From positions 12,977,501 to 13,041,500 of the forward strand of contig NGZR01000001.1 in the NCBI GenBank assembly GCA_002197995.1: a stretch of 64,000 nucleotides of DNA. The letters are read 5' to 3'. The notes below the pieces were generated by a model. The model saw only the letters and a list, made by a program, of their open reading frames with translations, searched no databases and was not told the origin of the DNA. Position 1 is the stretch's first letter, and each line of letters opens with the position of its first letter. Positions 23,169 through 35,684 of the stretch are shown here, one piece after another. The DNA is from Gaeumannomyces sp. JS-464. Lineage: Eukaryota; Ascomycota; Sordariomycetes; Magnaporthales; Magnaporthaceae. A program made the position numbers and the translations under genes.

Positions 23169-23766
23169 ATGGCTGCTTCGGGAAGCAGTAATAGCAATAG
23201 TCGGACTATGCAATCCCGCACTGGGAGGAGCAAGCAGCGTAAGTAATATCTCTCTGCCGGGAGGCACGAGGCGGGCCCCGGGGCCAATCAACTGACCTGT
23301 TGCACCGTCTGCCCTTTCCCCTCTGCCAGGCTACAACACCAAAGGCGAACGACTGGTTGCCGGGGTCGTCGCTCTATCAGCAGACAAGCAGTATGTGCTC
23401 CTGACGCAGTCTACCCGGAGGAAAGGCTGGGTCCTGCCCAAGGGAGGCTGGGAGACGGACGAGGAGTGCACCGAAGCCGCCGAGCGGGAGGCCTGGGAGG
23501 AGGCCGGGATCGTCGTCACCATCGACTACGATCTTGGCCAGATTGAGGAGTCGAGGGCGCCCAAGTCGTCTTCCAAAACAAAAAGTGGCAAGCGCGAAAA
23601 GGCCGTGTACCACTTCTACGAAGCAACCGTGACGAGCGAGGAGCAGGAGTGGCCCGAGAAAGACAAGCGTCAGCGCCAGTGGATGACCTTTGTCGAGGCT
23701 TGGGAGTCGCTCAAGGAGAGGCCCGAGCTCCAGGAGGCGCTGAATCGCTCCACGATGAAGAGATGA
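23169..23766 (+). CDS. Diphosphoinositol polyphosphate phosphohydrolase (Nudix)
   Basis: Two exons (23169-23238, 23330-23766; donor GTAAGT, acceptor CCAG) give 168 aa with an intact frame. The Nudix box occupies residues 62-84 and fits GX5EX7REUXEEXGU (GGWETDEE ... REAWEEAGI). The preceding WVLPKGGW and following VYHFYEATV blocks are typical of the Ddp1/Aps1/DIPP branch, which hydrolyses inositol pyrophosphates and diadenosine polyphosphates. It is therefore likely to act in phosphate and energy signalling. The ATG is preceded by a C/T-rich leader, and the Ser/Asn-rich first 24 residues are probably disordered. S. pombe Aps1 and S. cerevisiae Ddp1 are the closest named family members; orthology is inferred. 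Confidence 0.88.
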
Positions 23767-24596
23767 AGGGCAGGCGTCCGGCGCGCCCTTTCTTTTGTTT
23801 CTCACTGCCCCCATTCTTTCCGTGTTATTTTATTGTGCTATTTTGCATTCTTTTTGGGCAGCGCGAAGTCGTATACGCAACAACAACTTGCAGGGACGGT
23901 AAACTGATTCTGCACTCCCATTCCCCTATCAACACAAGGCATAAACTATAGACACATCACGCAGCGTTGGCTGGGCGGCCACTAATTACCAAGAGGTATT
24001 GCACTACGATCAGACATTTGCGGCCTAGACATATCTCATCACATATTCTCAGTGCGATTCTCAAGTCTTTATCGCCGGCTGGGGCCATCCGCTTGAGAGA
24101 CGCAAAGGAAGCTACCAATAGGAATAGGCAGGTGAAAGACAGAAAGGAAGATAAATGAGCAAGGGAGGGAACTGGTCAGAGGGAGGGCCATGGAAATCCG
24201 CCGACCGGATCAGCTTCCGGTAAAGGACGTCGTCTCTTCGGCAGGCAAATGTGCTCACGAGGCTCTTCATGGCAGCCCCTGAATTATTGGACAGTGACAT
24301 ATGATTTATGCGGCTTTGAACGTCGTGGCTTCTCCCATTGGTTGATGCAATAAATGTGTTAGGTAATTGGCAGCTGTCACCCACAGTCCCAGATCGTTGC
24401 TTTTTCACTCCATCCATCAGCCTATGATACTTCTCGGTCAACGCTGCCCAAAAGCGTAGATGATAGATACAATATTTGGCAAGTCACCCATGGGTAAGAT
24501 GGCCATTCGAAGGACTCGCAGTGCCATGCAGGCATCAATGGCACCCAATCAAGAATATTGAATAATAAATTTCTAACTTGACGAGAGCTTCCTCTC
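23767..24596. other. Convergent 3' intergenic region
   Basis: This lies between the Nudix gene and the end of the COG7 gene. It is T-rich near 23800-23860 and AT-rich near 24540-24600, consistent with 3' UTRs. No gene was recognised. Confidence 0.5.
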
Positions 24597-25948
24597 TTAG
24601 AGCCCACTCCGTATTCTCTGTAACTGGCTTATGAACCCGTAGCCGCCCCCGTAACCTCTCGACTCAGCTGGTGGAGGATCGCCGCCAGCGGCTTGAGGCT
24701 TCTTGGAGGTCCCAACAGCAGAGCCGTCCGTCGCGGAAGACGACGCGACGCCATCCCGCTTGGCTGCGTCCATCTCTCGAAGAAGGTCCCGGTGCCTGTC
24801 CTCGACGAGCTTGGCGAGGCTCTCGATGAACTTGGCGCGGCCCTTCTCCTCCGCGGTGCCTCGCCAGACCTTGTTCAGCTCCTTCAGCTCCTCTATGCGG
24901 CGCGCGGCATCCTCGATGCCTTTTGTTGGGTCTGGGGCGGCGGCGCCGTCATCACCGCTGCCGCGTCCCTGGCCGTCGGGCGCCGCCGCCGTCGTCTCGA
25001 GGAGGGCCGAGATCTCGTCGCGGAGCTTCTTGAGCACCTGCTGGCCCTTCTCCTCGGTGCTGTGGGCCTCCTTGCCCGGGTCCGGGGCCGAGACGGACAG
25101 GAACGAGGAGCTGACCGAGACCTCGGACGGCGGGAAGACGAACTCCATGGCCTCGCCGAACGTCTTGATGACCGAGTCGAGGCGCGTGCGCACCAGCGTC
25201 AGGGTGCGCAGCCGCGCGATGTAGGGCGGCTCTGGCGGCCGCTGTGGGCTGGCGCCCGGCGCTGCTGCTGCTGCCGTCGCGTCATCACCTGTCGTAGTAT
25301 CGCCTGACGGCGCTATAGCTGCTGCCGATGGGGGGGCCTCGGAAGATTGAGATTCCGCGCCGGCTTGCGGAGCGGACACCACGGTGGAACCGCCTCCTGA
25401 TGACTTGGGGCGGGTCTGCTGCTGCTGCTGGTAGGCCGCGATGCCTCCCGGGACGAACTTGGCAATGTCGTCCTGCAGGCCCTCGGCCAGGGTCTCGGCG
25501 AGGCCGAGGGTCTCGCCGCGCAGGAGCTCGACCTCATAGGCGAGGCGGCTGCCGCTCCGCAGGATCTCATCGGTCAGCTGGGTGAGAGTGTTGGCCAGCC
25601 TGGTGGTGTGCGCGTTGAGCTGCGACACCTGGGTCTGGGCCTGGGCCGACAGCTCGGCCAGCGAGACGGGCTGCTGCTGGTGCTGGCTGCCTCCGCCACG
25701 GCCCGTCGCGGACGAGCGGCTGCTGCTGCCGGTGCTGGATTGAAGAGGGGTAGCACCGAGTTGAGATAGGCTACGGGATCAAAGGACGACGGGTCGAGGA
25801 AGTCTTCCAGAAAGGCGTCGGCCACGTGAGCGGAGTTGGGCTGGATTGCAGTCTGTTTGGCGGGTTTGGGGTGCAGGGGGAGGGCACCCCGGGCGGCGCC
25901 CGAGACGCTGCTGCTCCCGCGGTGCCTTGTTTTCGAATCCCAGGCCAT
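24597..25948 (-). CDS. COG7: Conserved oligomeric Golgi complex subunit 7 (COG7-like), one frameshift
   Basis: Intronless; about 450 aa once one missing base is allowed for. COG7 belongs to lobe B of the COG tethering complex, which sorts retrograde vesicles at the Golgi. The N-terminus has FLEDFLDPSSFDPVAYLNSV, the short acidic/aromatic start typical of COG subunits. A long heptad-like helix follows (SQLNAHTTRLANTLTQLTDE), then YIARLRTLTLVRTRLDSVIK and a stretch starting AMEFVFPPSE, and a C-terminus ending FISQLQRIRSGL. Poly-Q and Pro/Ser insertions are disordered. The frame breaks after SVLP: the C run (forward GGGG 25747-25750) needs one more base to give SVLPPLQSSTGS and join the coiled coil. 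The ATG at 25948 is the first in frame, but a later start near the FLEDF block is possible. Assignment rests on family memory, not on a diagnostic motif. Confidence 0.7.
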
Positions 25949-27672
25949 AGCCGTTTACAGGACCGACGGATCCTGCCGTGATGTCTCTGGATTGGGGATG
26001 GTTGAGCCACACACCGCGGATCAAGGTCCATTCCAGCCTCATCATGACATCCAGGACAAATGCCAAACTAGGATAGCGTTTGGACGCGGCAGTGTGTGGG
26101 GGCGTGGGGCTCGAGGAACGGCTGGGGCTGGGGATTTGTCCTATCAGGGGTCGGCGTTTGAGGATGGAGGTATCCACTATATGCCAACGACGTATAAAGA
26201 CTCCTTGGACGCCTCATTGGAAACCGTAAACCCGCACGCGCAAGGTCGTGGTCAACAATGACGTTGTCAGGCTCGTTTTTCCCGCCGAAGCTTTGGAACC
26301 GACGTGTCCCGTTCTCTATCGGCCGGAGAGCTCCTCCTGCCTTGTCAACCAGCTGTCTCTACTCCTTATTCGTCCAATTGAGATCCACACATCTACAATA
26401 AGTGCATGTGGCGACCTCCATAGTCTCTGGCGTCGCGAGGTGCCTTTGTGGCGCATCCAGCCTGCAGCCAAGCTAGGAAGCCTCAAAGGTCGGTCTGGAA
26501 GCCCAAACGATAGAAGTCAGCGCAGCCTTACTCTGTGATCTCCTCACCGAGCTAAGTCAGGCCGGTTGACTCCGCAGCCCTTTCTCCTCCCACTTTGCGA
26601 CCCCATTGGTCTTCTTGAATTTGCTTGCAGGGCCTGCGCCGAGCAAGATGCTTCTGCCCAGCGGCGGCGCCTAGGTCTCCCGTTCGTTGCCCCCTAAAGC
26701 CCCCCGGAGCTTGCTTGTTCCTGTTCCATGTCGTTTGCTTCTTTGGTGCCTTGGATTACACGTCCAACCGGAATAGTCACCCGACTGGGCACAAACCTAC
26801 CTTGGGTGGTATGCGCATGTCGAAGGCGTCACCGGTCCGAGAAGCTTCCTCACTCGCCTGGCTCTGGGACCACATATTTTCCAGCCTAGGCCGGTCGAGG
26901 CACGGTGGCTTGCGTACCTGGCTTCGGCCATCTTCCTATTCACTCGTTCGCTGATTTCATCCCAAAACCGCACATTTGATCCCATCCACCCACTGCCCTG
27001 TGGCTGCTTGTTGGTTGCCTAGCGGTAGGTACCACCACGACCCCGCAGTCGAGCCCGCCGTGCTCTGGGGGTGCGACAAGGTGTTGCCGCTGGAAGGCGC
27101 AGCCGCCGGCACAAACGTCACGGAATTGAGCTGCACCTCCCCAGGCTCTTTCCTTGCAACGCACCTTCCCAACCCATCGGGCCTTTCCCCCTCAGCCCTG
27201 CAGCTTCTCTGTGCGTCTAACCCACAGCTGGCCTGGACCACCGCTTCTCAAGGAACAAGTCGGTTGCGCCTCAGGCTGGAGTCACGTAGACTCGACCCAG
27301 AAACTGAACAGAAAGCTCTCCAGGATACCAGACTGGTAGCTTGGAGAGCGCAGGCGAGAACAAGCACTGCGCCGGAAACAGCCAGGGCTCTCGTCCCTCG
27401 CCTGCACCCTCAGCTGGCCTTGGCTCCATCAATCAAATTGTCCACTCGCTTTTCCACTCGCTTCTCTAGGTACTCTACAAAGACGAGCCTCCTCCAATAG
27501 GATATCTACTGGTAGAGCCTTATGTCTAGGTACCTATTGTCTGCCCCGGGCACTCCATGGACGGCTGATCAAGCCACAGCGTCTTGGCGGCACCCCTCGC
27601 CCGCTACATTCCCTTCCCTCCCTCCGCTTGTCTTCGCATCCACCTCACACTCACTACTCCACCACCGCAGAG
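25949..27672. other. Divergent promoter region between COG7 and the PARP-UBC gene
   Basis: No gene was recognised in 1.7 kb. Pyrimidine-rich tracts occur near 27560-27660 just before the PARP-UBC start codon. TAGGTAC-type motifs lie near 27024, 27466 and 27526 (see findings). Confidence 0.45.
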
Positions 27673-30600
27673 ATGACAGCACGGAAATTCCGAGCCGACG
27701 CCGCGGTGGCTGCCGCAGAGGCCCACGCAGGTCGCATCAGCAATGTCACCTCGGTCGACAAGGGCGACGATGGAGAGGTCGTGGTGACCTACGTCGGTGA
27801 CGGCCTCGCCTCGCCTCTGCAGATCCGCCTCCTAGCCACCAACGTGGACGACTACCCAGGCCCTTGTGGATTTCTTCTCTTCACCGACTGCGAGGATCCT
27901 CCGAAGCAGATCCTGCAGTCGATGGAGGAGGTTCAGGACCATGCGGCGGCAGCTAGCAACTTCACAGTGCTGCAGGCCGCTTCTTTGTTGGCGAGGACCC
28001 TGACCAAGCGTCTTGACGAGTCACAGATGACTGACGCGGACGCCGATCTCGAGTCGCTGGACGGAGATGGCGAGGATGATTACGGTGGCTTCGGGTCGGA
28101 TGACGATAACAACGCGCAAGACCAGGATGGCGAAGACCTAGATCATCTGTATGCCCTTATGGACGGGCAGCCAGCCACGGCTTCTTCTCAGCGGGCCGTC
28201 AAGCTATCCGAGTCCGACAAGGTGATACTCGCGCGCATCAAACGCAGCTTGCGCAAGGTCAGGGACGCCGGCTGTCGAGTTGGCATACTGAGCGGCATGA
28301 TGCCCCATTCGAACACTAGCATTGTCTCGATATCCACCCGAATCCGCAAGCTGCGTCTCTCAGAAGAGGCCCTCGGGGCCTGGGGCTTGTCCAACTCGGA
28401 CTACATCATCCTCTTGGTCCAGTTCCAGGGCGGCTTTCCGTTCCTTGACCAGATCATGGAGCGACCGGCCAGCATGAGCGAGATGAAGTTCCGTATCGCC
28501 AAGTGCGCGAAATACAAGCCGACGCTGGCCCAAGCAATCAGTGCTTTCGACGAGCGCAACAACTTTGAGCCCGAGAATGGAGACGACGAGACACAGGATC
28601 CGGCGCCACCTCTCAGCCGCATTTTCCTGTCACGGTCGCTGGATCTCTATATGAGCCAGTACTTCGTGTCCCTGCTCAAGATCCGTGGCGAGGTGGGCGG
28701 TGGCATGTCTTGGGACGAGGCCAACACCCGCCTACTTGACCGCATAGGCAGCGCCGACGGATCTGGGGGCCCTCCCCCAAGCGCCCTCGTAAGAGCAAGG
28801 GAAAATCCAAGGATTCAGGCGACCATCTCGCCGACGATGACAATGACAAGAGCGTTCTGCTTGTCAGCTGGCAGTTCGCGATGCGATACTTGGTGGACTG
28901 CACCAAGTATTGTCTCCGATGCCACCGCGCCATCGAGAGCGGTTTCGGATCTATCAAGCCCTTCGTCTGCAGCAACTCACTCTGCCTATTCCAGTATATG
29001 CAGATGGGGCTTGGGCCCAGCGTCGAGCACGAGATTCTGCTTCAGCCAACTGTGGTCGATCTTCTGGTTAGCTTCTGCTACGTCAGCGCCCAGCCAGCAG
29101 TCCGATCCCTCAACTACGACGCACAGAAGTTCGCCATACGAGAGTTCCCAGTCGGGCTGTCGCTCAGGGTCCCAGACTTGTTTCACTCTTCATGGCACCA
29201 ACGGGCGCCAGATTGCATCCCGGTTCATGTGGATGTCTCGTCCGCGACAGCTACGCTCTATGACCAGAGCGACTGGCCCGAGGACCTGAGGCCTGGGAAG
29301 TGGGTTGTGCTACTGCCCCACTCTTTCTTGAAAGAGGGTGGTGTGGTATTGGGGCAGGAAGAGTCGAAGAGGTTTGGAAAATACAACCGACCAGTCTCAC
29401 AGCCGATGCTTGCGGATCCGAACTACAACCACGGGCTTGCGCAAGAATGCTTCACCGGCTTGGCGTTCGGCATCATCATTAGCACCGACCATGCTGATGG
29501 CAAGGTGACGTTCCTGGTGGGAGGCCGGATGGGTCAGCTGAAGGACCCCTCTGAATACGAGCAAACACCTCTCGAAAACGGGGGCATGCACCTTGCTCTT
29601 TTTAATGTCGATTTCGACAGCTTGCAGGATGCCGGAAAGGCCAGGGCTATCCGCTTCATTCTCAATGCACTGCCACCCATCCCTGCCATCAAGAACTACC
29701 TGAACAAGAACACCAACAGCTCGGTGCGCAGTATGCCAAATGTGCCACCGGCAGCGACGACGCTCCTAGAGTGGATCGTGGCCACGAACCGGTCTGTCAT
29801 CCTGCAGATCGAGGACAAGGACGAGGCAGAGCCCGAAGCAGCCGCAGCCCCTCAGCCGCCGCAGCCGCTGCATCAGCAGCCACTGGCTCCCGGCCCGGGG
29901 CGTAAAATAGGCTTATCGGCAGCCCCTCTGCCACCACCGCCGCCTGCGCCTATACCTGTTGCCACGGGACAGCCCCAGAGGTCAGGGGGTGAGAAGGTGC
30001 CGGAGATGGACAACTTCCTACAGTTCCGGTTCGCGCAGGGCTCTCCAGACAAGGAGGAGCGCTTCAACGCCGAGCTGGAACGTGCGGTCAAGGACGAGAA
30101 TCTTGCGTACCCGACAATCTTTGCGTGGCATGGAAGCTCCATCGTCAACTGGCACAGCATAATCCGGACGGGACTTGACTATAAAGACACGGCCAATGGC
30201 CGAGCCTTCGGCCACGGCATATATTTCAGTCAGAATTTCCACACCAGCATGGGATATGGCCTCATCAACGCTTCGGGCAACTGGCCGTCTTCCCAGCTCG
30301 ACATTACTATGGCCATTGCCCTCAGCGAGCTTGTGAACATTCCCAACCGGTTCCAGAGCCGCCATCCGCACCTGGTGGTCCAGAACGTTGACTGGCAACA
30401 ATGCCGTTATCTCTTCGTATCCAAGCTGCCACCTCACTCGCACTATAACGCCATGGCCGCCGATAAGGCCATTCACTCGACCGCACACCAGGACACCACC
30501 TCTCGCTTCATCAACCAAGACCCCTTGATGCGTGTTCATGGGCCCGCGGGCAAGGTGCTGCAGATCCCCCTCGCCGCCATCCCATCCTCCAGGACTATCG

Positions 30601-31430
30601 ACCAGGGCCAGTGGCACAAGACAGCCCCCACAGTGCGGGCGCACGATGAGTCGGATGAGGAGGATCAGGATGACAAGGACTTTTTGGCCGACGATGGCGC
30701 CAATGAAGATGACGTTATTGTCATCTCCAGCGATGACAACGACAGCAGCGTACAGGAGATCAGCCCACCTCCTCCCTCGCGGCCTGCGCATCTCACCGAC
30801 TTCCGAGCCGGGAGCCTGGACCTGAACTCTCTGCCACGCCTGCAGCCGCCGCAGAACGCAGGCAGCGCCGCCAAGCATCTATCGAGGCAGATTGTGAACC
30901 TGAGGCAGATTCAGCAGTCGACGCCTCCCCACGAGCTGGGATGGTTTATCGACTTTGACAACATGGAAAACATGTTCCAGTTGGTGGTGGAGCTTCACAG
31001 CTTCGACAAGGGCACCCCGCTAGGCCAGGATATGGAGAAAGCGGGCGTCCAGTCAGTGGTACTGGAGCTGCGTTTTGGCGACTCCTTCCCATTCTCACCG
31101 CCCTTCGTCCGCGTCATCCGCCCACGCTTCTTGCCGTTCCTTAACGGAGGAGGTGGCCATGTGACAGCGGGCGGTGCCATGTGCATGCAGCTGCTCACGT
31201 CGGACGGCTGGAGCGCCGCCTGCAGCATAGAGAGTGTCCTGGTCCAGGTGCGATTTGCCATCACATCGACAGAGCCGCCGGCGCGCCTAGCTAAGATCTA
31301 CCGCTACGGCACCACGGACTACGGGGTTTACGAGGCCATCGAGGCGTACAGGCGCGCCGCGCAGTCGCACGGCTGGAGGGTGCCTGAAGATCTGAACCGC
31401 ACGGCCAACCCGGAGGGTTCCTTTGTCTAG
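27673..31430 (+). CDS. PARP-like ADP-ribosyltransferase fused to a UBE2Q-type ubiquitin-conjugating domain, one frameshift
   Basis: About 1,252 aa, intronless. Domains in order: an N-terminal RWD/UBE2Q-like stretch (YPGPCGFLLFTDCEDPP); acidic and helical linkers; a Cys-rich block CTKYCLRCHR ... CSNSLCLF near residues 408-435, resembling the PARP6/8 zinc-binding region; a PARP catalytic core near 812-935 with FAWHGSS (His about 818) and GHGIYFS (Tyr about 850); an acidic linker with VIVISSDDND; and a UBC fold near 1078-1200 with AMCMQLLTSDGWSAACSIES, whose first Cys (about 1170) aligns with the UBE2Q active-site Cys. No Glu is evident at the third PARP triad position, so mono-ADP-ribosylation is more likely than chain formation (inference). 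The frame breaks at the C5 run 28774-28778; one more C gives PPPKRPRKSKGK, a basic NLS-like segment, and a continuous protein. Such fusions are known in filamentous ascomycetes but are little studied. Confidence 0.88.
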
Positions 31431-33006
31431 TGAGAGACTTGAGGGGCGCCCTTGCCAGTCATTGTCGTGTGCCTATTCGTAACGACAGGTACATATAGAC
31501 CGCGAGATTAGATTTGTTTATGACGGCGACGGTGAAGCGTGAAGACTAGGGGGGCGAGAGGGGAGGAAGCAAGTCGAGAACTTCTCAGGGCCAAAGAAGC
31601 GATCGGGAAAACGGAACCATGACATGCAGAAATCCATTCGGCATCCTTCCTCCCTTTGATCTCAGCGATGCATCTAAATGTCGGGTTCATAGCTCCGCAG
31701 GCTTAACCGCCCCCTGTGCCAGTGGGCCTTGGTTCGGGTGTACTCTGTACTTGTTTAGGCAAGGAACAAAGAGAGACAAGGGCTGCACCCGACACAAAAC
31801 TAAACATCAAGGGGCCAACGAGAGCAGCTTTATGAGTAGATTTCAAAACCTTGATAGATGAACAGACCACTCATCACCTCATTGACGTCTAATGAACCTG
31901 GCTAGACTAATAGCAACAAACCCTTCCGTTCAAGTTGAACCCGAGTTCAGACGAACATGAATAGGTAGGGAGCACTGATGCCGCCCCCAGCCAGATAGAG
32001 ATAGCCCTCACCTCAGAAATATTTCACTCCTACGACTCCGTCCCGGGTCTACGTGCGTAGATTTTGAGACATAGGAGATAAGCATGTGATTTTACGTATG
32101 TATAGCAAGAGCAGGACACGGCCTTGTTGTCCTCTTCTGGAGACGGCTACTCGCTTGGCAGCCATCGCGCAAGACTGCCCGACTGCCCCCTCGACACTCC
32201 GTCCTCGGCCGATGCGGACGTCCGGTTTCGACTCCAGAGAATTAACCACAGAGACCTCGAGCCGTCGTCTCACGCAGTGGTGGGTTTTGGTGTCCCCAAG
32301 ACGGCGCAGTCCTTGGGGTCAAGCACACCTTGCTGAAGGACCACAGGCTGGGCCCACTCGGTGTATCGAATGCGTCGTCTCGTTTCGTTTCATGCGCACG
32401 TAGGACCCTGAGAGAAGGCTACTGGAGCCATTCCTAGGTATCCATCCAGGGGAGCGTTCGCTCGTTGCGACGGGCAAGGACAGACGACGGGAAAGAGAAA
32501 ACCAGAGGAAAACAAACAAAACAGGGTACCTCCTCTATACCGGTAGCTCTAGGCAGTTATGAAACCAACTCCAGAGCAGGGCCATAAAATAGCGAGGACG
32601 ATGGTGGAGTATGGTCACTAGAAGTCTGCAAACGACCATCGCTGGTTGAGCCTCACCGTGTGACGCTGAAAAAAAGACTTCCCCGCAAAGTCCGGACTGT
32701 TTCCTCCGAAAAAAAAAAACGAAAAAAAAGGGAAAATGCAACAAATGCTAGGATGCGACCTTTCTTTCTTGTTTTCGTTGCAGCAGTATACCGCCACCTT
32801 TCAAGAAAATGAAACCAAGCCAAAGAAGCAAGAAATGACAGCCGGTTCGAAACGCCGCCAGGTGTGGTATGCGAAGGTTTTTTTGTTTAATGTAAGATCT
32901 TGGAAGAGCGAGTGGATGCCAAGGGTATTCAATCGTGCACCCCCGTTAAGATAGATGAGGCCTGTGGAGGATATCGAGGTGGGTTGGAGGTCTTTCGGTA
33001 TCTCGC
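31431..33006. other. Convergent 3' intergenic region
   Basis: This 1.6-kb stretch lies between the ends of the PARP-UBC and PRPP synthetase genes. It holds A-rich patches near 32709-32730 and no recognisable gene. Confidence 0.5.
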
Positions 33007-34491
33007 TCAATCATACTGAAACAAGACACTGATAGACTCGCCGTGGTGGACGCGGCGGATCGCCTCGGCAAAGACAGGCGATATCGACAAAACCTCGAGC
33101 TTGGGGCACAAGGCCTTGTGCTCAGCCTGTGGGACCGAATTCGTCACAATCACTTTGTCGATGGCCGAGGCGTTGATTCGGGGGATCGCCTCGCCACTCA
33201 TGACGCCGTGCGTCAGCAACGCATAGATGTACGTGGCGCCGCGGTTCTTAAGCAGCTTGGCAGCGCGCGTGATGGTGTTGCCCGTGTCGCACAGGTCGTC
33301 CACCAAGATGCACACCCGGCCCGTCACGTTGCCGACCAGCATCATGGTCGCAGTCTGTGTCTCCGAGATCTTTGTCGCCCGGCGCTCCTTGTGGATCAGC
33401 GCGAAGTCCATGCCCAGACTGTCAGCAATCGCTGTTGCCCGCTTGGCCCCGCCAGCATCCGGGCTGACGATGACGGCCTCCTTGTAGTTGGGGATGTTGG
33501 ATGTTATATAGCGCTGCAGCAGCGGCTTCCCGTACAGATTGTCGACGGGAATGTCGAAAAATCCCTGGTACTGGTGGTCGTGAAGCTCGAGAGTGATGAT
33601 GCCGTCGGCGCCGGCACAGCTGAGCAGGTTGGCAACCAGGGTACCAGCTTGTGCCACCCACTGCTTATAGCCGGGGCGAGCCTGGAAGTGGTTGATGAAG
33701 GAGGGGTTCTCGTAGTCGTGGGTGGTGTAGGCCCGGACGAGTGACGAGGTCGAAGATTTTTGAGCCTGGTGGTTGGGTGCCCGGCCGTTGACGCAATTTG
33801 TGTCCTGCTTCGCAAAGTACTGGTCCGCAGGGGCTGCTGTGGGCCTCGGGGACGCCGGAGCGTTGCCGTTGGTGCATGAGCTTTCCCGCAGCATGTGGGT
33901 GATATCGACACCGTTCGTGAGCCCAGCTGTCTTGGGGATGCCGGGTGCGGGGGTGGGCGGAACGCTTTCAAACGTGTACTCCCTCTTGCTCGGGTCGCCA
34001 GTAGGTTTCGACAGAGGCGCGCCCGCCTTGTTGTATGGAAGGTCGGGCTGGCGGGAGTAGGGAAACAAGGGCAGAACAGCAGTCACGCGCTTCGCAGATC
34101 TGCAGAACAATGCAACAGAACAAGTCAGCCAGCCTGTTGGCGGCCAAGAGACATCGAGAGGTCAGGGAGAGCAGCTTACCCCGTCTTGCAGGCCGAGATC
34201 ACTGTACACGGAAGTCAGACCTCTACGCAGCGGGGAAGAGCAAAGGGGAGGCGCGGACAGGGAGCACGCACTGATACAGAGCTCGATGAAGTGGTCGTTG
34301 ATCTTCCCGCCTCCAGACTGGATGATGTAGACATCTTTGCCACGGACCGAGTCCTTAATCTCGCAGCGACTCTCGCCGACCTCAAACTTGGACAGGATGC
34401 GATTGCAGGGAGGGATACCGAGGATGGCGCAGACTTCGTCGACCAGCTGCGGATGCGAGTTTCCGCCAAGGACAACGATGTTGCGAACCAT
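33007..34491 (-). CDS. PRS: Ribose-phosphate pyrophosphokinase (PRPP synthetase) with internal insertion
   Basis: Three exons on the minus strand (34272-34491, 34180-34201, 33007-34099) give 444 aa with no frame problem. Exon 2 has only 22 bases and encodes most of MISACKTG. The enzyme makes PRPP from ribose-5-phosphate and ATP for nucleotide, His and Trp synthesis. Hallmarks are GNSHPQLVDEV at the start, RVTAVLPLFPYSRQ, GADGIITLELHDHQYQGFF, VIVSPDAGGAKRA, the HKERR catalytic loop region, and the PRPP-binding loop VDDLCDTGNT. Between PYSRQ and the FINHF/GADG block lies an insertion of about 110 aa, rich in Pro, Ser, Thr and Asn. Insertions of this kind mark the non-homologous regions of yeast Prs1/Prs5, which link PRPP synthesis to cell-wall integrity. 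Which subclass this belongs to was not settled. Confidence 0.92.
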
Positions 34492-35684
34492 GGTTGTGGG
34501 ATCGGCGCGGCCTGCGCTTCACAAGCGAGCAGCTCGAGGCGGTAGCGAGAAAGGTCGACAGCGGTATTGACGCGAGATAACCTCGGGTCAAATGGTACTT
34601 CGACTACCCTTGGCAAAGGCTGAGGTGACGTTCCTGAGCCGCTGGAGCGAATGGGAAGTGAAAACGAGGGGGAGAAAAAGCAACGAAAAAAAAAAAAAAA
34701 AAAATTTGGGATTTGGAGAAGCAAGCTCCGCGTCGGGGCGCCGTGCGCGAGCGGAGTGTGCGGCCTCGGAGAAGCCAAGACCCTCACAGACTGTGGCGAA
34801 TTAGACCCCGCTGCTTGGGTCCGACTTCTTCGTTGAGCTCGGGCGAAGGGACAGAGATCAAGCCGGAGATTCTTCCTTAGAGCAAGGCCCTGCGGAGCGT
34901 TTTGCGGTGCCAATTGCGGTTGCTTTTGTTGCCGTCCCGCCGTCTTTCTCCGTTGATTTTTCTGGACTCCCAAGCGGGTCGAGCCGATTTCGCGCTGCCT
35001 TGTGGCACCCGAAATTTTCTCCCGAGTCGTGAAGCGGCGGCCGAAACGCTGGCGAGCTCGGCTGATGCCGAGGGTGTGCGGTGCGAGCAGTAAGGCTGAT
35101 TTGGTAACTCCCAGAGAGACCAAGAAGAGCAGACTCTCGTCTTTGTGTTGGGTGCTAGAGAGGAGGCATTGTAGTGGGTGCTTTTGGCGAGCAAGGGAGG
35201 CTGGCAGAAAAAGGCTGGCAGAAAAGACGGCAGAAAAAAAAGTCGAAACTCTGGAGTAGGAGGCGCGAATTGAGGGCGGTGCGAGGGATGGAGTCAGTCG
35301 TTGAGGAAGGCAGGAGCCGTCCAGCGGCGGCGGGGGAGGCTCGTCTCGCCTCCTAGGTGGCTCCCAGGAGAAGAAAGAAAAATTTATTTGCCTTCGAAGC
35401 CCCTCTGATCCGGGGTCCCATGTGGGACGCTGCATGTGATTGGCCGTGCGCGGGGCTTCCATTGCTAGCGTTCTAGCCCGGACGCTCTGCTTGCAGCCTG
35501 ATGACGGGCGGCCCGCGCTTGCGTTGGTTCGGTGCAGTGCAGGTGGGGGCTGGTGCGTGCCGGTCTTTCTATTTCTTTTGCTTGGTGATGCACGCCCTGG
35601 CGCCTGGCAGAAAGCTTCATTCCCCGCCTGCGGTCTCGCCCGTGACTCTCCATCCTTTCCACCAAAACAGCATCTCCCGCAGGA
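34492..35684. other. Divergent promoter between PRS and RPC17
   Basis: This 1.2-kb stretch lies between two start codons facing away from each other. It contains a 19-A run (34686-34704). A long minus-strand open frame here is compositionally biased and has no family features. No separate gene was recognised. Confidence 0.5.
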
